A DNA stretch of 64,000 bases from Paguma larvata (Eukaryota; Chordata; Mammalia; Carnivora; Viverridae), in NCBI GenBank assembly GCA_030068075.1, contig CM057844.1, forward strand, positions 19,018,001 to 19,082,000, read 5' to 3'. A model generated the notes under the pieces. The model was given only the letters and a program-made list of their open reading frames with translations, was not told the DNA's origin and ran no database searches. A program made the translations under genes and the position numbers. Shown piece by piece: positions 1-13,211 of the stretch (position 1 is its first letter; each line of letters begins with the position of its first letter).

Positions 1-2689
1 ACAGAAGAGTTATATAATGGTCCATCTCCATTAGAAATGATAAGTCAATTTATAAAAACAGAATATAAACTAAAGCTATCCCGAGATACCATTTCTCACC
101 TTTGTTAGATTCACAGCAAATAAAAAGTTTAATTAGCCACTCTGATGGCAAGACTTTGGGAGAACAGGCATACATTGCTGTCAGGAGTGAAAATAGTTCA
201 ACCTTTATAAAGAAGAGTTTTACAGTATCTAGAGTGCATGTGCATTTACCATTTGATCCAGCAATCCTGATTCTAGAAATTTACTCTTAAGATATACTCT
301 CACAGATGCAAAATAATACACAAAAAAGTGATTTATTGCTGTAGAATTTATAATGGCAAAATATTTAAGACTGAAATGTCCATCTGTAGGAGACTGGCTG
401 CTCTTTGCACCTCACACAGGAGGGTCCCGTGCAGCCCTGAGAAGAATGGGAACGATCTCTGTGAACTGGTATAGAGTAAGTTCCAGGATATATTGACAAA
501 ACAGGCTGCAAAAAAAGTGTGCGTGGGTATATGTATGAAGGAATAGGGATAAGTTAGGAATCAGCGAAAATGGTTATAGTGAGTTAGGTGGGAAGGGGTT
601 AGGGATGGGAGTGAGACTTTCCTGGTATATCTCCCTATATGGTTTGATTTTTAAACCATTGAAATGTTCTACATAGTCAAAACATAAAATCGAAAAGGGT
701 TAAGAAAAGTGAATCCTAAAATTGAATTACAGAAATAGGTGAACTATATGTCAAAGAATAGTCACGGAAGTGAATTGTATAACTGAATTTGAAAGGAATT
801 CATCCATCTATAATGATGTTCAAAAAAGAAAAAGATGAAGCTGGACAAAAAGATCTTCTTTACAAAAGGCCACTAATTAAATACAGATGGAATGATCAAA
901 TTGAAAAATTGTAATTTTTAAGCCCACTATCTAAGAATGTTCATAAGGTAGTGGGAATATAATATTCACAGAGCCTAAGAATCATTCTATTGAGTATTCG
1001 TTACAGGAGGAAAAAGGCCTTACCTTGTGGGACAGCCTGATGTATCAGCCTCCTGATGGGCTGCTTGAAGCAGTGTCCTTGGGGGAAGTGTCTGGCCTGT
1101 CTCTAAACCTGACACAAGACAACCAAATGCAGTGCAGCAACTCTGATTGGATTTGGGGGAGCAGGAGCTGTATAAGCATATTTATAAACAATTAGATAAA
1201 TTTAAATATGGCCTGAATATTAGATAACATTGTTAAATTAATGTCCTTGGGTATGATATGGGAAAGCAATGATGCAGGAAGGAATGTTTATTCTTGGGAA
1301 ATGGGAGCTACTTTCCAGATAGTTTAGAGTTTCTTGTGACATACTGCATTTTACTTTTCCTTAAAGGCACTTAAGATACACATTCCTGATGGCAGATTCA
1401 GTTTTGAAACTATAGCTCCTTGAAACCAAACCTGCTCTGTTTCTTAGAGATTATTATCTTAAAATTGTGCTGCCATTTAGACTCAAGTAAATATTCATTT
1501 GACAACAAAAGATTTTGTATCAACTTGATTGCTTTCTTGGTAGATTGAGAAAGCCAGGCACTTAGTGTACTTTCTGTGTCGATGAACTGTTTTGTTTTAT
1601 TCATTTTCACTAAATGATTTAGTTCTGGGAAGGTAACATTTCCTACCTTAGAGGTGCTGCTTGTAGGACCCACCTACCCTTTTAAGCTTTTTAAGGACTT
1701 TTCTCCTGATGATACCAAGGAGGATTGCTAGCCCCTGGGACCTTGGGGAAGTTGGTTTTGTCTGGAAAAATCATGTGCACTTGACCCTGTCCTCTCTACC
1801 CAGTGCTTTTAATTATTTAAAAAAAAAAAAAAAAAAAGGAAAAAATCCTTTCCCTAATTTGCAGTTAAAAATCAACATGGCAGAAAGACTTCTTATTTTT
1901 AGTCTAATAAAATTCTTCTCAAAGATTAACACTTGTAAATAACGCCTTTAATTCATTAATTAATTGCTAAGTGAAAGTTGGTGCTGACTGTGGACACAAT
2001 GGTGATGGGTAATAGGGCTCTGTTCCGATGGTCAGGGCAGGTCCAGCCCCTTGGGGAGATGGGCAGGTCCACACGCAAATCGCCTCGGTGCTGTGAAGGG
2101 AGCCACCGAGGCTAAGATGCATGGAGACCTGTTCCTGGCTGGCAGGTCACTGGGGCTGACATGACACCTGGTACAGCATGAGTGAGTCCACGAAGCATAG
2201 ACCACAAACCATATGGCTACAGCCTGCCGGAGTGCCTTCTGACAACGTTTTGGGGCTGAGGTCAGCTTTCCCAGTTCCCCCAAAGTGGTCCTTTCCAATC
2301 AAGGTTGCTTTTGCCCGAGGACACAAGGTGGGGCATGTCAACCCTGACCTTCAATATGGCAGCCCCGCACACAGTCAAGTCTGCAGTCTCTGAGGACTCC
2401 TGGGGCTGGGGTGTGGCTCTAGTTTGTGCCTGCTCTTCTCCCTGCCTGCATTCCTCACAGCCCCTTCCTTGTGTGGTACGGTGCTTCCTGCCCTTTAGGG
2501 AGGTGACAGCCCCCACAGATGCCTGTCCTCAGTGTCCTGTCCCATCAGCATCACCACCTCTGTGTGTGGCCGTGGCTAGATGGCTTCCTTCACAGAGCAG
2601 AAACCTGTCGGCAGCCCAGGAGTACTTTTTTCCGTCGTTGCAGAATGGTAAATCTCTTCCTCTGGCCCAGGGGTGCCTGGTGCCTCAGT

Positions 2690-2815
2690 GTCACCCACAA
2701 GTGATTGTTCAGAATGCAGATTTGAGGCCTCATCTGAGACCGATTAACCAGGACTTGGGTGAGATGCAGAAATCTCCATTTTTAACCAGCACTCCTGAAG
2801 CAGCTTCCTGGCAGC
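2690..2815. mobile_element. MER5-like DNA transposon fragment
   Basis: The diagnostic pieces, in order, are GAATGCAGATTTGAGGCCTC, a diverged ATCTGAGACCGATTAA core and GCAGAAATCTCCATTTTTAA. They resemble a hAT-Charlie MER5-type nonautonomous element. The call is from memory of the consensus. Confidence 0.5.
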
Positions 2816-3312
2816 TTGTGCAGTGACTTGCAGAAATCATGGCCACAGAGTCCTGAGTTGTCAAGGGAACACATTACAAATCCAAAAGAGATCTTGGAGT
2901 ATTTCCTGGATCAGCTGGTATTTTCTTGTTGCCTTAATGATGAATAAAGATTGAACACTGGAAGTGAGTTGACGTGAGAGGAGAGCAGAGGCTCCGAGGC
3001 AGGAATCTGGAGTGCAGGTCTGTGAAGGGGCCGGCCGGGAAGGGCCTGGGCCTCGAGCTCCGGTCTTCTGGGCTCAGAGGAGGAAGTGGGACGCTTCCAG
3101 CAGAGTTTTGAAGAAAGGAAGTCTTGTCTGGGACTGGTTAGGTTTCTCTCCATCCTGGGGCTAGACCCTGACATGGGAATGTGTCATAATAGAAGTGTCT
3201 ATCTGCTCACGTTTTTTCTTACTAACCTCTAGTGATCCTGTTAACCTTAAAAACTCATCTGCAGAAACCCACCTTTATCTCTTCCATATTTAAGAGCTAC
3301 TTTTCCTAGAGA

Positions 3313-3520
3313 CGGAGGTGGCAAACTTTTTCTGTAAAGGGACAAGCAATAAATATTTTGGGCTCTGTGGCCTCTGTTGTGACCTCTGGATTCCACATTG
3401 TAGCCCCACGGCAGCCACGGACAACTGGTGGTTGGAGCGGCTGTGTCCCATTGAAACCTTCCTTACAAAGAGGAGTCGGGTGCCAGACTTGGTTCACGGG
3501 CCAGTTTGCCAGCTCCTGGT
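3313..3520 (+). mobile_element. MER3-like hAT-Charlie element
   Basis: GGCAAACTTTTTCTGTAAAG opens the element, with AATAAATATTTTGGGCTCTG next. It closes with ACGGGCCAGTTTGCCAGCTC. This is the ordered signature of MER3 over its full length of about 200 bp. Confidence 0.75.
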
Positions 3521-5765
3521 ATAAAGAAAAGCGCAGCTGAATTAGTTTTCTTTCCAGCTGTCAGGACAAAATAAAAGAGTAGACAGTCTTGTCTATGTGG
3601 AGAGCCCAGGGACCCGAGGTTGTGACCCGTGAATGAAGTGCAGAGAGGAGAGAGCCCTGGGGTTGATCGGCTGCGCACTGGGGAAAGGCTGGAAAAAGAC
3701 ACTTTTATCAGATGAGAATATGTAGTGCTTTATTGTTCTCATCTTTTTTCTTGGAAAATTGGCTTTGTATTTAGGGGAAGCTTTTATTTGATGAAATAAT
3801 AGCTCTTGTCGCAACTTTCCCTAAGAAAATTTCCGTCAAGCCACTGATTCATGTTGCCAGTTGTGGAGACCACCCTCAACTGCTGGGACACTTCTGCTTC
3901 CTGTACAGTGGCCACTTGTCCGCCAGCAATACTGCTCGTGGCGAGCGGTGCGTGTGGCTGATCAGGAACACGTAAGCTGGCACGTGCAGCCCCTTTCCAG
4001 ATCATCTTGGGAATTTTCTTTTGTCACCCACTTTCAGAGGAATTCGGGGTCTGGTTGTTTGAAATGAGTGAGCTTCTTTGCAGTTGTGATCTCAGGACCT
4101 TTGGTCATGGTTAAGCCACAAAATCTTTGCCCTGAAAGACTGAGGTCAAGAGCAGTTCACGTTGCTGGGAGTGGAACCCAGAGCCAGTTTTCACTTCCCA
4201 CCCAGTGAGCCACCAGTGTGGTGTTGACTGCAACATTCCTAGGCCAAGATCTCTGAATGCAGGCCACGTGACGTAGCCCTAGGGTGCGTTGCTTGAAATC
4301 TGAAACAATAGTAAAGCAGATGTTAATTGGGCCATTTGAGAAGGCATCCATTCCTGATTAGATGTGGACTACCCTTTGCCCTTTCAGGAAATTTCTGAGA
4401 AGTTATACTTCAGGAGTATTTACAAATCAGTGTTTTCCTTGTGGTATACAGTCCCACTTTAGGTGACCTTCATGTCCACTTTTGATGGTACTGTGCTCTG
4501 GGCTCCTCTCACAGGTAATTATAAATGGACAGTTGGTGGAGGGTGTGCCCACGTGAGTGACCGCCAGCGATGGTCTGTACTGTGCAGCCTGCCTCTATGC
4601 CCTAAAGCCAGCATCATGCCTACTCTGGGTTGATTTCATCGCATGATTAAGACGGCCAGGAGAACAAGAGAATCTTGACCCCGTGTCTGGTGCAGAGTGG
4701 CGTGTGCCGGCCTTGGTCTTGTAACATGGCTGCTTCTCCTTCAGCTGGAGCCACCTTCTCTTAGTCCACTGCCTGTTCCTTTTGGGGCAGGACACACCAT
4801 CAGAGGGCACGTGCTGGGTTCCCATCCACTGGCCAGGATGCTGGTGCCAGGCTGTTTGGGGGTATTTCAGAAGGATCTGGAGATCTGGGAGTTCTCAGCC
4901 CTATAAACAGAAGGAGCTGGTTTTATATTTTACCCTGAAAATAATGTTAAAAATAGCAAATAGAAATCAAGTTTTCATGTTTGCTTGTAAAGCTCCCTTT
5001 ATACAGCAGAAATGCTGTACACTTTCTTAAAAAGGGGGCAAAATCTCTTGAATTTGAATAGCTCAGGTTTTCAGAAAGTCAACATGAAGTATCTAAAATG
5101 TAATTGAATGGCGATGTTTGAGGATTGTAGGCAGGGGATTTAACAGAGAGTCCACATGCCTTTTTTATGATTAAGCAGAGTATCTTGTCTCCTGTCGATC
5201 TGTAGCATACAGCTTTCCTTTTCTCAGTAGCTCTGGATCACTAACACGATTACGATGCCTATCTAGGATATAGGACAGTTTTCGACTTACAAAATGGAGC
5301 GATGGGGGGAGATTTTTTTCCCTGTGCGAACCAGTAAGAATGTGAAAGGGAGGACTCGGGGAGGAGGGTTGGTGGTAAAGTGAAGATACACACCAATATT
5401 TAAGAAGGAGTTCACAAGTTCAACAGGAAAGCAAGATGCCCAAATGCCCAACATCCCCCACCCCCAAGGGGAAAGGTGGCGATGGCAGGGGCTGGTGTAG
5501 GGGTGCGGGCACTGACCACAGGGCACCCCCCAGGGCCCATGCTGGGGCTGTCTCTGGGGAGAGCAGTGGGAGGGGAAGACGGAGAACTGGGAGCCCTGGC
5601 TGTGTGGCAGAGGAGATCTTTGCAGACCGGGGCTCGCTCTTTGGCGTGTGCCTGCATTTACTCATGTGCTGTTTGTCTATGGAAAAGACTGTTAAGCTAT
5701 CAAATCGTGAACTACCTCGGTAGTTCCTGATGCCGTGATCATGGTTTTGGTCTCGTTTCTTTTAG

Positions 5766-5854
5766 GTTACCCCTGTTTCAGGCCAGTGCTTTTGCATTTC
5801 TGGCCCCTGCTCGAGCCATCCTGTCTTTAGATAAATGGAAATGTAACACCACAG
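5766..5854 (+). CDS. SLC23A2: SLC23A2 coding exon 1 of window (about residues 162-190)
   Basis: The exon encodes the end of a membrane segment and the start of the large extracellular loop of SVCT2. It reads [19 protein letters not shown], then [10 protein letters not shown]. The first base completes an arginine-type codon from the upstream exon. The last base (G) joins AT of the next exon to make Asp191. The asparagine of CNTT falls at position 188 when counted back from a 650-residue protein, which is a known N-glycosylation site of SVCT2. The acceptor is TTTTAG and the donor is CAG|GTAATT. The exon is 89 bp, in phase 1 at both ends. Confidence 0.95.
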
Positions 5855-6864
5855 GTAATTGCAGTTATTTCCGCATACGTCATTGGGGTCCTTTAACGCA
5901 CGCGATAGAACGGGAGGCCTGGACGTGCTGCCCTTGGCAGTGTTAAATCCTTTCTGGAATCAGGCAGAGAACATACAAACCAACCAACCGCTTAGAACAC
6001 TCCAGTCTGTGGATCGTGTTTCTGTCTCTCTCTCTCCCCACTCGTTCATCCCTAACCTCAGAGCAAGTAAGGACCAGAAAGGACCTCATTTCTCTATGCT
6101 AATGAAATCGACAAATATGGGAATGGAATAGAGCATTTGTGCTATTTTTCTGCCTCTTTCTTTCAGTGGATTTTATGAACCACCAGTAATCACTCTCTCT
6201 GCTGCGTCAGCATCCCTTCTCTGAAACATCTCTGCTTTTTAAGGGTCTGGCTGCTTTGGTTTTCTGCAAATGACTTTAGCCTCCCCTCCCCCCATTAGTG
6301 ATTGCAAAGATCCTTAAATAACCCGATAAGGTCAGGGAAAGATCAGATAGTGGGTTTAAGAAAATCAGATAGACCTGGCGTACTCTCAAAATACTGTTAG
6401 GTTCTAGGAGCAAAGTTTTCCAACCTTTGCTTCCTCCCTTGCTCCCAGGAGTTAGTTTGTGACCACTGATTTGATTCAGGAACTGGAAAAGGCCCTCTGT
6501 TTTATCTAGGTTTTAAAAACCTCAGTTAGGCAACCTTGCTTTTGGGCGTTTCCGCTAGCTGTTCGCAAAGGTTGGTCTTTGTGTGAGGCTGGCACTAGCA
6601 ATGTGCATCCCCAGTTCAGTCAGCTTTTGACAAGCTGAGAGCTCTCAGTCGATGAATAAATTTGGTTACCTTTAGCGCTGGGAAAGACACCTTTCAGTAT
6701 GGTAAGCCATACTGTTGTAACTTGAGTTTTAGGGATGGGTATTTAATGTAAATATAAAATAAAACTTAAAACAGAAAATTTCTTCTTACAAAGAGTAAAA
6801 TGAATATATTCTGTGAAACATCAATGTCACTCCAAAAAATGTTGTCTTTGTTTTTGTTTTCAAG
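5855..6864 (+). other. SLC23A2: SLC23A2 intron, 1,010 bp
   Basis: The intron runs from GTAATT to TTCAAG. I see no repeat of recognisable family and no extra exon. A pyrimidine-rich acceptor tract lies at 6,840-6,862. Confidence 0.85.
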
Positions 6865-6935
6865 ATGTTTCAGTGTCCAATGGAACAACAGAGCTGCTAC
6901 ACACAGAGCACATCTGGTATCCCCGGATACGTGAG
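6865..6935 (+). CDS. SLC23A2: SLC23A2 coding exon 2 of window (about residues 191-214)
   Basis: This exon encodes the extracellular loop that distinguishes SVCT2: [16 protein letters not shown] followed by IWYPRIRE. The SNGT sequon puts asparagine at 196, the second known glycosylation site. After the two-base completion of Asp191 the exon carries 23 full codons and ends on a codon boundary at GAG|GTAAAA. The acceptor is TTTCAAG. The loop diverges faster than the membrane core in this family, so it is a useful orthologue discriminator. Confidence 0.95.
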
Positions 6936-7904
6936 GTAAAAGAGGAGCATTGTCTGCTTTTGGCTTCTTTGTGTTCTTCCCTGCTTCATTGTGGCTATGC
7001 CCAAGAAATTGTAGTTACACGCACCAAGCCTTCCTTTTCCTTTTCAATTGCTGACATGTTTATTTCTGTTGTGAAACTAAATTTAGATGGCATCACCATA
7101 GACTAAAGCACGCAGAAGTGTTTTCTGACTTTCTGTCAGAAGTTTCTCATCTTCATTCCCCTCCTCACCTCCCCTCCTCCCCGCAATGCCCAGGTAGTCA
7201 CAGACCTGCCCACTCACAAGCTCCAGCATAACCAGCTGAGGGGCGTGGCTCCCTTGGAAAGAGCTACAGAGGCTTGCCTGCGGGCAGCACACCTCCTCAG
7301 TCTAGCTCGCATTTCCCTGTGTGTGGAAGGAATTACAGATACTCATGTGCTGTGGCACGCTTGAACAGACCAGGGCACGGGAGTCCTCAGACACGAAGGA
7401 TGGCCGACAGCTTATCCAGCTCTTCCCAAATCTGGAAGATCCTTCACCATTAGTTCAGAGTTAGCACAGATAATGGCCGTTGTCCACAATAGAAACATTC
7501 CTTTAGAATTTGAGTCGATAGCACTGTCCTCTAAATGTCCCTCAGAGATTCACTTTTTGAAGTCCAGAATCTTTGTGCTACAGTGTTCCTCCAAGGCTGG
7601 TTTTGAATGTCATATCTTGAGCAGGACCAATAAATCTCACTTATTCATGGGAGAGGTAGCTTGGCTGTACGTCCATTGCCCATTTCTGTAATGTTCCTAC
7701 AGCAGCCATATTATTCATAGGTTGGCTAGACCCCACTTACCCCACTGGTTTCTTTTGGGGCCCCGGGAATTTTCCAGCAGTGTCACACTTGTTAGGTAAT
7801 AAGTCTCTGTCTAGCAGAACTGTCCACTGTGGTTGCAGGTGACGCTTGCAGTCTGTGATCTACAAGCAGCTCACTCTTCGTGTCTGTGCCTTCTCTCGTT
7901 CCAG
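6936..7904 (+). other. SLC23A2: SLC23A2 intron, 969 bp
   Basis: The intron runs from GTAAAA to TTCCAG. The plus strand carries a C/T-rich patch at about 7,155-7,190. No recognisable transposon or additional exon is seen. Confidence 0.85.
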
Positions 7905-8086
7905 ATCCAGGGTGCCATCATTATGTCTTCGCTGATAGAAGTGGTCATCGGCCTCTTGGGCCTGCCCGGGGCTCTGCTGAAATACATCGGACCCCTGACG
8001 ATTACGCCCACAGTGGCCCTCATCGGGCTGTCTGGGTTCCAGGCAGCAGGAGAGAGAGCGGGGAAGCACTGGGGCATCGCCATGCT
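7905..8086 (+). CDS. SLC23A2: SLC23A2 coding exon 3 of window (about residues 215-274)
   Basis: The exon has 60 full codons reading [20 protein letters not shown], then [20 protein letters not shown], then [20 protein letters not shown]. It supplies one clear hydrophobic helix ([18 protein letters not shown]) and the [14 protein letters not shown] segment. That segment is a conserved NAT-family region near the substrate path in homologous structures. The last two bases (CT) join G of the next exon to make Leu275. The donor is GCT|GTGAGT and the acceptor is CCAG. It is the most strongly conserved SVCT exon in the window. Confidence 0.96.
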
Positions 8087-8929
8087 GTGAGTGCTCTAGA
8101 CCGTTCAGTGCACATTGTTGGCTCCTCGTCTTCCCGCCACCTAGGGCCGTCTCTTGGGATATTTTGAACATTTACACTAAGACTTTAGGAGATAGGATTT
8201 TTAAAAATTTTTTTTTATTTTTTTAAGTAAGAAGAGTCTGCCAGTTTTAAACTCGATCTGTTTCTTGCCTGGAAGTTATTGAAGGGTGTTTTAGATCCAG
8301 GGGTTGGGAAGTGACATGCAGCAAGGTATTCCAAAGACCTGTTTGGCAGTGGTGTGTAGAGTGGGGGTTGTAAGGTTTCAGACTTTAAGAAGGGGGTGTG
8401 AGATGGTGATGCCATTAGCTTTTAACTTTTGAGGTCACGCCAAGTCTCTTGCACATGAGTGGAAATATCGAGAAGCCGAATCCTTTCGGAGAAACTTGAA
8501 AAAACTTCCAGATTGGCAGGAGACAGAGATGCTGCACTAGGGTCCGTTGGCATCGGGGGAGCCGTGGCTCCCAGGCTCCCTCCTGCACCTGTGGGGAGGC
8601 CATGGTTCTTGCCAGAGTCCTGCCACTCATTGCTGGTGCTTCAAGTTCATTAAAATGTCACTTACCCCTTATGTGTTGTCAGTAAAGACATCCAGGACTT
8701 CAGTATATTATAAGATTATTAGAACCATGGAATTCTGTATACCGCAAATAGAACCCACTTTCTTTTTTGTGTGCCTGGTGAACCCGCGGAAGAGCTGATC
8801 GTGTTATTGGGAAGTGGTTCAAATCCTGGCATTTATCAACCAGTAAAATTCCCAAAACAAAGTAAATAACAGAAGGGAGTTTCCAGCTGTTTTTGTTTTG
8901 CTTTGTGAAGTACTCTGTAATTCTTAAAC

Positions 8930-9130
8930 AATAGCTAGCACTTCTTGAGCCCCTGCGTTAGTGCTTTCCGGAACACTCGTCCTATGTTGTCAGTTAAGGT
9001 AGGTACCAGTATCCTCCCCGTCTAAACAGCAAAAGAAGCAGAGGCACAAAGATGCAGAGTTAGCTGCCCAGGTTTGCACAGCTAGTAAGCGGCTGCGATG
9101 GTTTTCAGAGCCCAGGTAGTCTGGTCAGAA
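8930..9130 (-). mobile_element. MIR SINE fragment
   Basis: The reverse MIR core is visible as AAAAGAAGCAGAGGCACAAAG and TTTGCACAGCTAGTAAGCGG, flanked by diverged MIR sequence. Confidence 0.65.
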
Positions 9131-10849
9131 CTAACTCCCTAACACCTCATCCTGCTTGTCCGTGTTGGAACATGGTGTGCAAGTTAAAGTACATCCTTCC
9201 ATAATTATAATCCTTCTAGCCTTACAGAGTAAGGTGTGTGAAAATGTCCAGGGTTATTCTTAATCTCTCCTTTCACTGAAGGTTGGTCAGTATTCCCCAA
9301 ACCAGCATGGGCGTGTAGAAGGCAGGGAAGGATGTTCTATGAAATGCAGTAGGTTCCAAGAAGGAGAAATTGGAATTGCCGTCATAGAGTAAAATTAAAA
9401 ACTAATAACAAAAGGGTGAACAGAACCCCCAGACCACCTAGGAGCTGAAAAACAGGGTTATGAATCACTCCTAGTCAGAGGGGAAATTGAAACTTCATGA
9501 TTGCTGATAATTTAGAACACGAGGACAAGAACGGACGAGTCACAGAGCAGAGTTGTTTTCTAAGAAAACATACAGTCTTAAAGGCAAAGTACATGAAGAG
9601 CTTATCTCTTCGTAACTAGAAAAACAGGATAAAAATGAGCCTAATGGAAGCAGGGGATGAAAAATTAATACAGATACGAAAAATGTGAAACAGTGGAAGT
9701 GAAAACGCCAAACGTTGGTTCCTTGGAAAACAGCATGTGGACACACTTCAGGCGAGGCCGATTGGGAAAGCAGTGCGTGCACAAATAGACGGACAAACCC
9801 TTAGGTCCAGGGAGGAAGAGTCCAGCTGTGCTACCTGCCCCCAAATTTAAAAACAGCAACAAATTAATAAGATGCGTGGTTTTCCAAAAAACTGTGAAAA
9901 CAAAAATGTACTCCCCCTCACCCTGACCGCTAAATGTTGGGCTTCTCCAGAACCTGACCTCCTTGCCATATGCCTTGCCCAGGGAGACCTTGGCTAGCGT
10001 GGCCCAGGCAAGCCTGTGGTGCCCGACTTCCACGCGAGCCTGCAGCCCACACCTCCCCCGCACACCAGCCATGAGGTCCAAGCTCGGGTTCGCACCCTCC
10101 AGCGGCCGTTACACAGGACTCCTCAGACTTGAAAGGGAGAGAGCGTCAACCTTTTGCTTCCCTCCTTGTCCGCAAACCAGCCCCGCTCCTGCCATCCTGC
10201 CCTCAGGCAGGGCCACAACCACACACCCAGCTGATGGGGCCAGAAGCCCTGTTGTCTCTGATTCTTTGCTTCTCCTCAGCCCATGTATAAGCCATCTTTC
10301 TGCCTCCTCTCTCCAGACGGTCACGCCGCCACTCCCTTCGACAAACCTCACCCTTGGCCAGTGCTTCCAAACGGGTGTCCAGCTTCTCTCTTGCCCCCTT
10401 CCTACTTGTTCTCTGTCCTGTCAAGTGCTTAGCCATCCTCCTTTCCCGTCTCCTTCTTTCGAAACTCCGCTTGGACATAAGCAGGAATTCTGGAAGTTTG
10501 TAGGTCTTGTCCTTGTCGGTGTGTGACATCTTCCCCACTGTCCCTTGTTCTGTTTACATCTCCCACTGGGCACTTGGGACCTTCCGCTGTTAGAATCTCA
10601 GCTGTTTAGGTGTGGGAAATGATTGAAGTATTTTTCATGGATGCTTTTCTTACTCCATTCTTGCTTGTCTCTTCCTGGAACTTCTAGAATGTTTGGACCT
10701 CCCAAACCCTTCCTCTGCTTTCTGTTTCTCCATCTTTTTTCTCCATTCATGGGGAAATGCCTCAGTGTATCCATGCATCCTTCTGTCAAGCTTTTCCTTT
10801 CTTTTGTCAGGACTTTTAGTTTCCAGCCAGCTTCTCTTGTCCTTGGGAT

Positions 10850-10965
10850 GCCAGCTCTGTGAGGGCAAGGCTTCAGCTGTGTGCTAGTCACTGTAGCACC
10901 TCTGGGCCCTGGCTCACCACCTGTCACAGAGCAGGTGTTCAGTAAGCACCTCGCAGCGAGTGAGG
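10850..10965 (+). mobile_element. L2 3' end fragment
   Basis: CTGTGAGGGCAAGGCTTCAG begins the fragment. CACAGAGCAGGTGTTCAGTA ends it. This is the sense 3' tail of LINE2. Confidence 0.55.
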
Positions 10966-11162
10966 GGAGGACTGGGGGTTGTGAGTACATGCCTGACCAC
11001 CGGAGAAGTCAAGAATGCTAGCAAAGGATTTTATCCCTAAAAAAAGTTCTGGGCTCCAATAGTTAGTGAGTATATTACATTTCAAGGAGGAGAGAATTCC
11101 TGCACCGGTTAAGTGGTTCTGGCCGTTTAGTGGTTCTGGCAGTTTAAGAAACAAGGGAAACT

Positions 11163-11394
11163 GGGGCGCCTGGGTGGCATAGTTGGTTAAGCGTCAGACT
11201 TCGGCTCAGGTCGTGATCTCACGGTTTGTGAGTTCACAAAACTCATGGTTCGTGAGTTTGAGCCCTGTGTTGGGCTTTGTGCTGACAGTTCAGAGCCTGG
11301 AGCCTGCTTCGGATTCTGTGTCTCCCCCTCTGTCTGCCCCTCCCCTGCTTGTGCTCTGTCTCTCAAAAATAAATGTTAAAAAGAAAAAGAAAAA
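11163..11394 (+). mobile_element. Can-SINE (SINEC_Fc-like)
   Basis: GGGGCGCCTGGGTGGCATAG opens the element and an A-rich tail closes it. The 14-bp target-site duplications at 11,146-11,159 and 11,395-11,408 differ at one base. Confidence 0.93.
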
Positions 11395-11705
11395 AAGAAA
11401 CCAGGGAATCTTCCCAGCCAGTTTGATCTCCATGGTGGATCTTGACAGAGCTAATACAAAAGGGAGAACCCGGACCCACGTTTTCCTCCCCAGAGTTGTG
11501 TGAAGCCCCAGGCTGAGTTCAGATATGTTTAGGTAATATGCTGAAGCCCAGCATCTTGCTCTACTACAAGATCTCCTTGTGCAGGAGAAGCTTTTCAGAA
11601 AAAGGCCTTATTATCCAGCTCTGTGCACACTAGTTTTTTAGTGCCATATCTATTAACATATCTTGGAAGAATGCTCTTTGGAATATGATTTGGGAAGATG
11701 TTCCA

Positions 11706-11743
11706 GATGATGATGATGATGATGATAATGATAATAATAATAA
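11706..11743 (+). repeat. (GAT)n/(AAT)n microsatellite
   Basis: About six GAT units grade into AAT units, suggesting mutational drift within one tract. Confidence 0.9.
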
Positions 11744-11872
11744 ACCAACACATTGTGTGTCATTTTAGGAATTCAAGGATGATTAAATATTAGAGAATTT
11801 ATTAATAAAATTCATTATGGGCCCATTGTGGATTTAATTAACAAAAACCATGGTGACCAAAAGAAAAATCAC

Positions 11873-12070
11873 TTGGGGTGTCTAGGTGGCTCAGTCAGTT
11901 AAGTAACTGACGCTGGGTTTGGGTCAGGTCATGATCTCACAGTTCCTGATTTTGAGCCCTGCGTTGGGCTCCGCACTGAGCAGTGTGAAATCTGCTTGGG
12001 ATTTTCTCTCTTCCTCCCCCGCGTGTGGGCATGTGCGCTCTCTCTTTTCATAAATAAACTTTTAGAAAAT
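11873..12070 (+). mobile_element. Can-SINE, diverged
   Basis: TTGGGGTGTCTAGGTGGCTC opens it. GTCATGATCTCACAG and a short CT tail ending CATAAATAAAC follow. It is older than its neighbours. Confidence 0.88.
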
Positions 12071-12999
12071 AAACGAAAAGCCCATTGAAACTAAATTATA
12101 AATGAATCTGGGGAAATATTTACAACAAATTCTATTAAAAAAGCTAATGTGCTTAATAGTTTCACTAACTAAAGTAGAGAGTCCTGGGAGAATAATGGGT
12201 GAAGGATATGATATGAGTGGCCATTTAACCAAAAAAGGAAGTACAAATCACTAATTAGTGTACAAAAAGGATTACCCTCCCCAGTTACTAAAATGCATTT
12301 TCACAGGGATTCTGTTAACAGAATGGGGTAGTGGATCAGATTGTACTGACCTGGGTTCCTAAGTCAGCCAAGAGAGGCACAGTTAGAGACAGATTCTCAA
12401 AGGAGGTTAAATGGGGTGGTATTTCCAACTCCATACTAGGTCCTGGAAGGGAACCATTTTTCTTGAGAAAACATTATTTTAATTACTTATGTACAGTTTT
12501 CAAACCTATCCAAAAATAGAATAGTGTAATGAACCCCTAGTAGTATCATCAAATACTTAAGTCTCATTTTCTCTCTACTCCCAAAATATATTAAAATTCT
12601 AGTCATTTGAAGTTTAACAGTAATTAAACAGGGAAATCTAAAGTAAAATAATAATCCTCCCATCTATCCACTGCCGCCCTTCAAAAACATCTTATGATTA
12701 ACTAGTAAAAAGTATTTATCCTGTATGTGTAAATATAAACATACATACATTTACAGCTTTACCATTATAATTTGGTTTTCGCCCTAACAATTTGTTGGGC
12801 TCATGTCCCTAAGACAGTGTGTTTAGATCTACTTAGTTCTTTGCAAAATTGAACAGTATTAAATAGTATGAAACATATATTCAACCATTCCCAATCGATA
12901 CTCGTGGTTGTTTAAAATATTTGTTGTCGCAAACCATGGTGAAATACATGTTTTATGTGTAGTGTAAGGAATGAATATTAAAATAATTGATGATAGTTT

Positions 13000-13211
13000 T
13001 TTTTAATTTTTTTTTATTTATTTTTGTGAGACATAGAGACAGAGCACGAGCGGGGGAGGGGCAGAGAGAGAGGGAGACACAAAATCTGAAGCAGGCTCCA
13101 GGCTCTGAGCTGTCAGCACAGAGCGTGACGCGGGGCTCAAACTCACGAACTACGAGATCGTGACCTGAGCTGAAGTCGGTCGCTTAACCGACTGATCCAC
13201 CCAGGCGCCCC
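13000..13211 (-). mobile_element. Can-SINE, full length, minus strand
   Basis: A T-run and TTATTTATTTTTGTGAGA lead through the tRNA-related part to CCACCCAGGCGCCCC. Flanking copies of TGATGATAGTTTTTT lie at about 12,988 and 13,212. Confidence 0.93.

Larger units (their letters stand above)
1..5765 (+). other. SLC23A2: SLC23A2 intron (3' part of the intron before the first exon in the window)
   Basis: No exon is recognisable here. The acceptor is TTTTAG at 5,760-5,765. The stretch holds a MER5-like fragment near 2.69-2.81 kb, a MER3-like element at 3.3-3.5 kb and a 19-A run at 1,819-1,837. The 5.4-5.65 kb segment is C/G-rich. The rest looks like unique intronic sequence. Open frames here are short, overlap on both strands and show no family resemblance. 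Confidence 0.85.

Noticed and set aside
6813..7106. 97-codon continuous frame across 6,813-7,106
   Set aside because: It is the reading frame of exon 2 (6,865-6,935) running into both introns. The splice sites define the true coding part.
9963..10526. 187-codon open frame inside an SLC23A2 intron
   Set aside because: Low-complexity, Pro/Ser-rich translation in a C/T-rich stretch, with a competing frame on the opposite strand. No conserved domain is visible.
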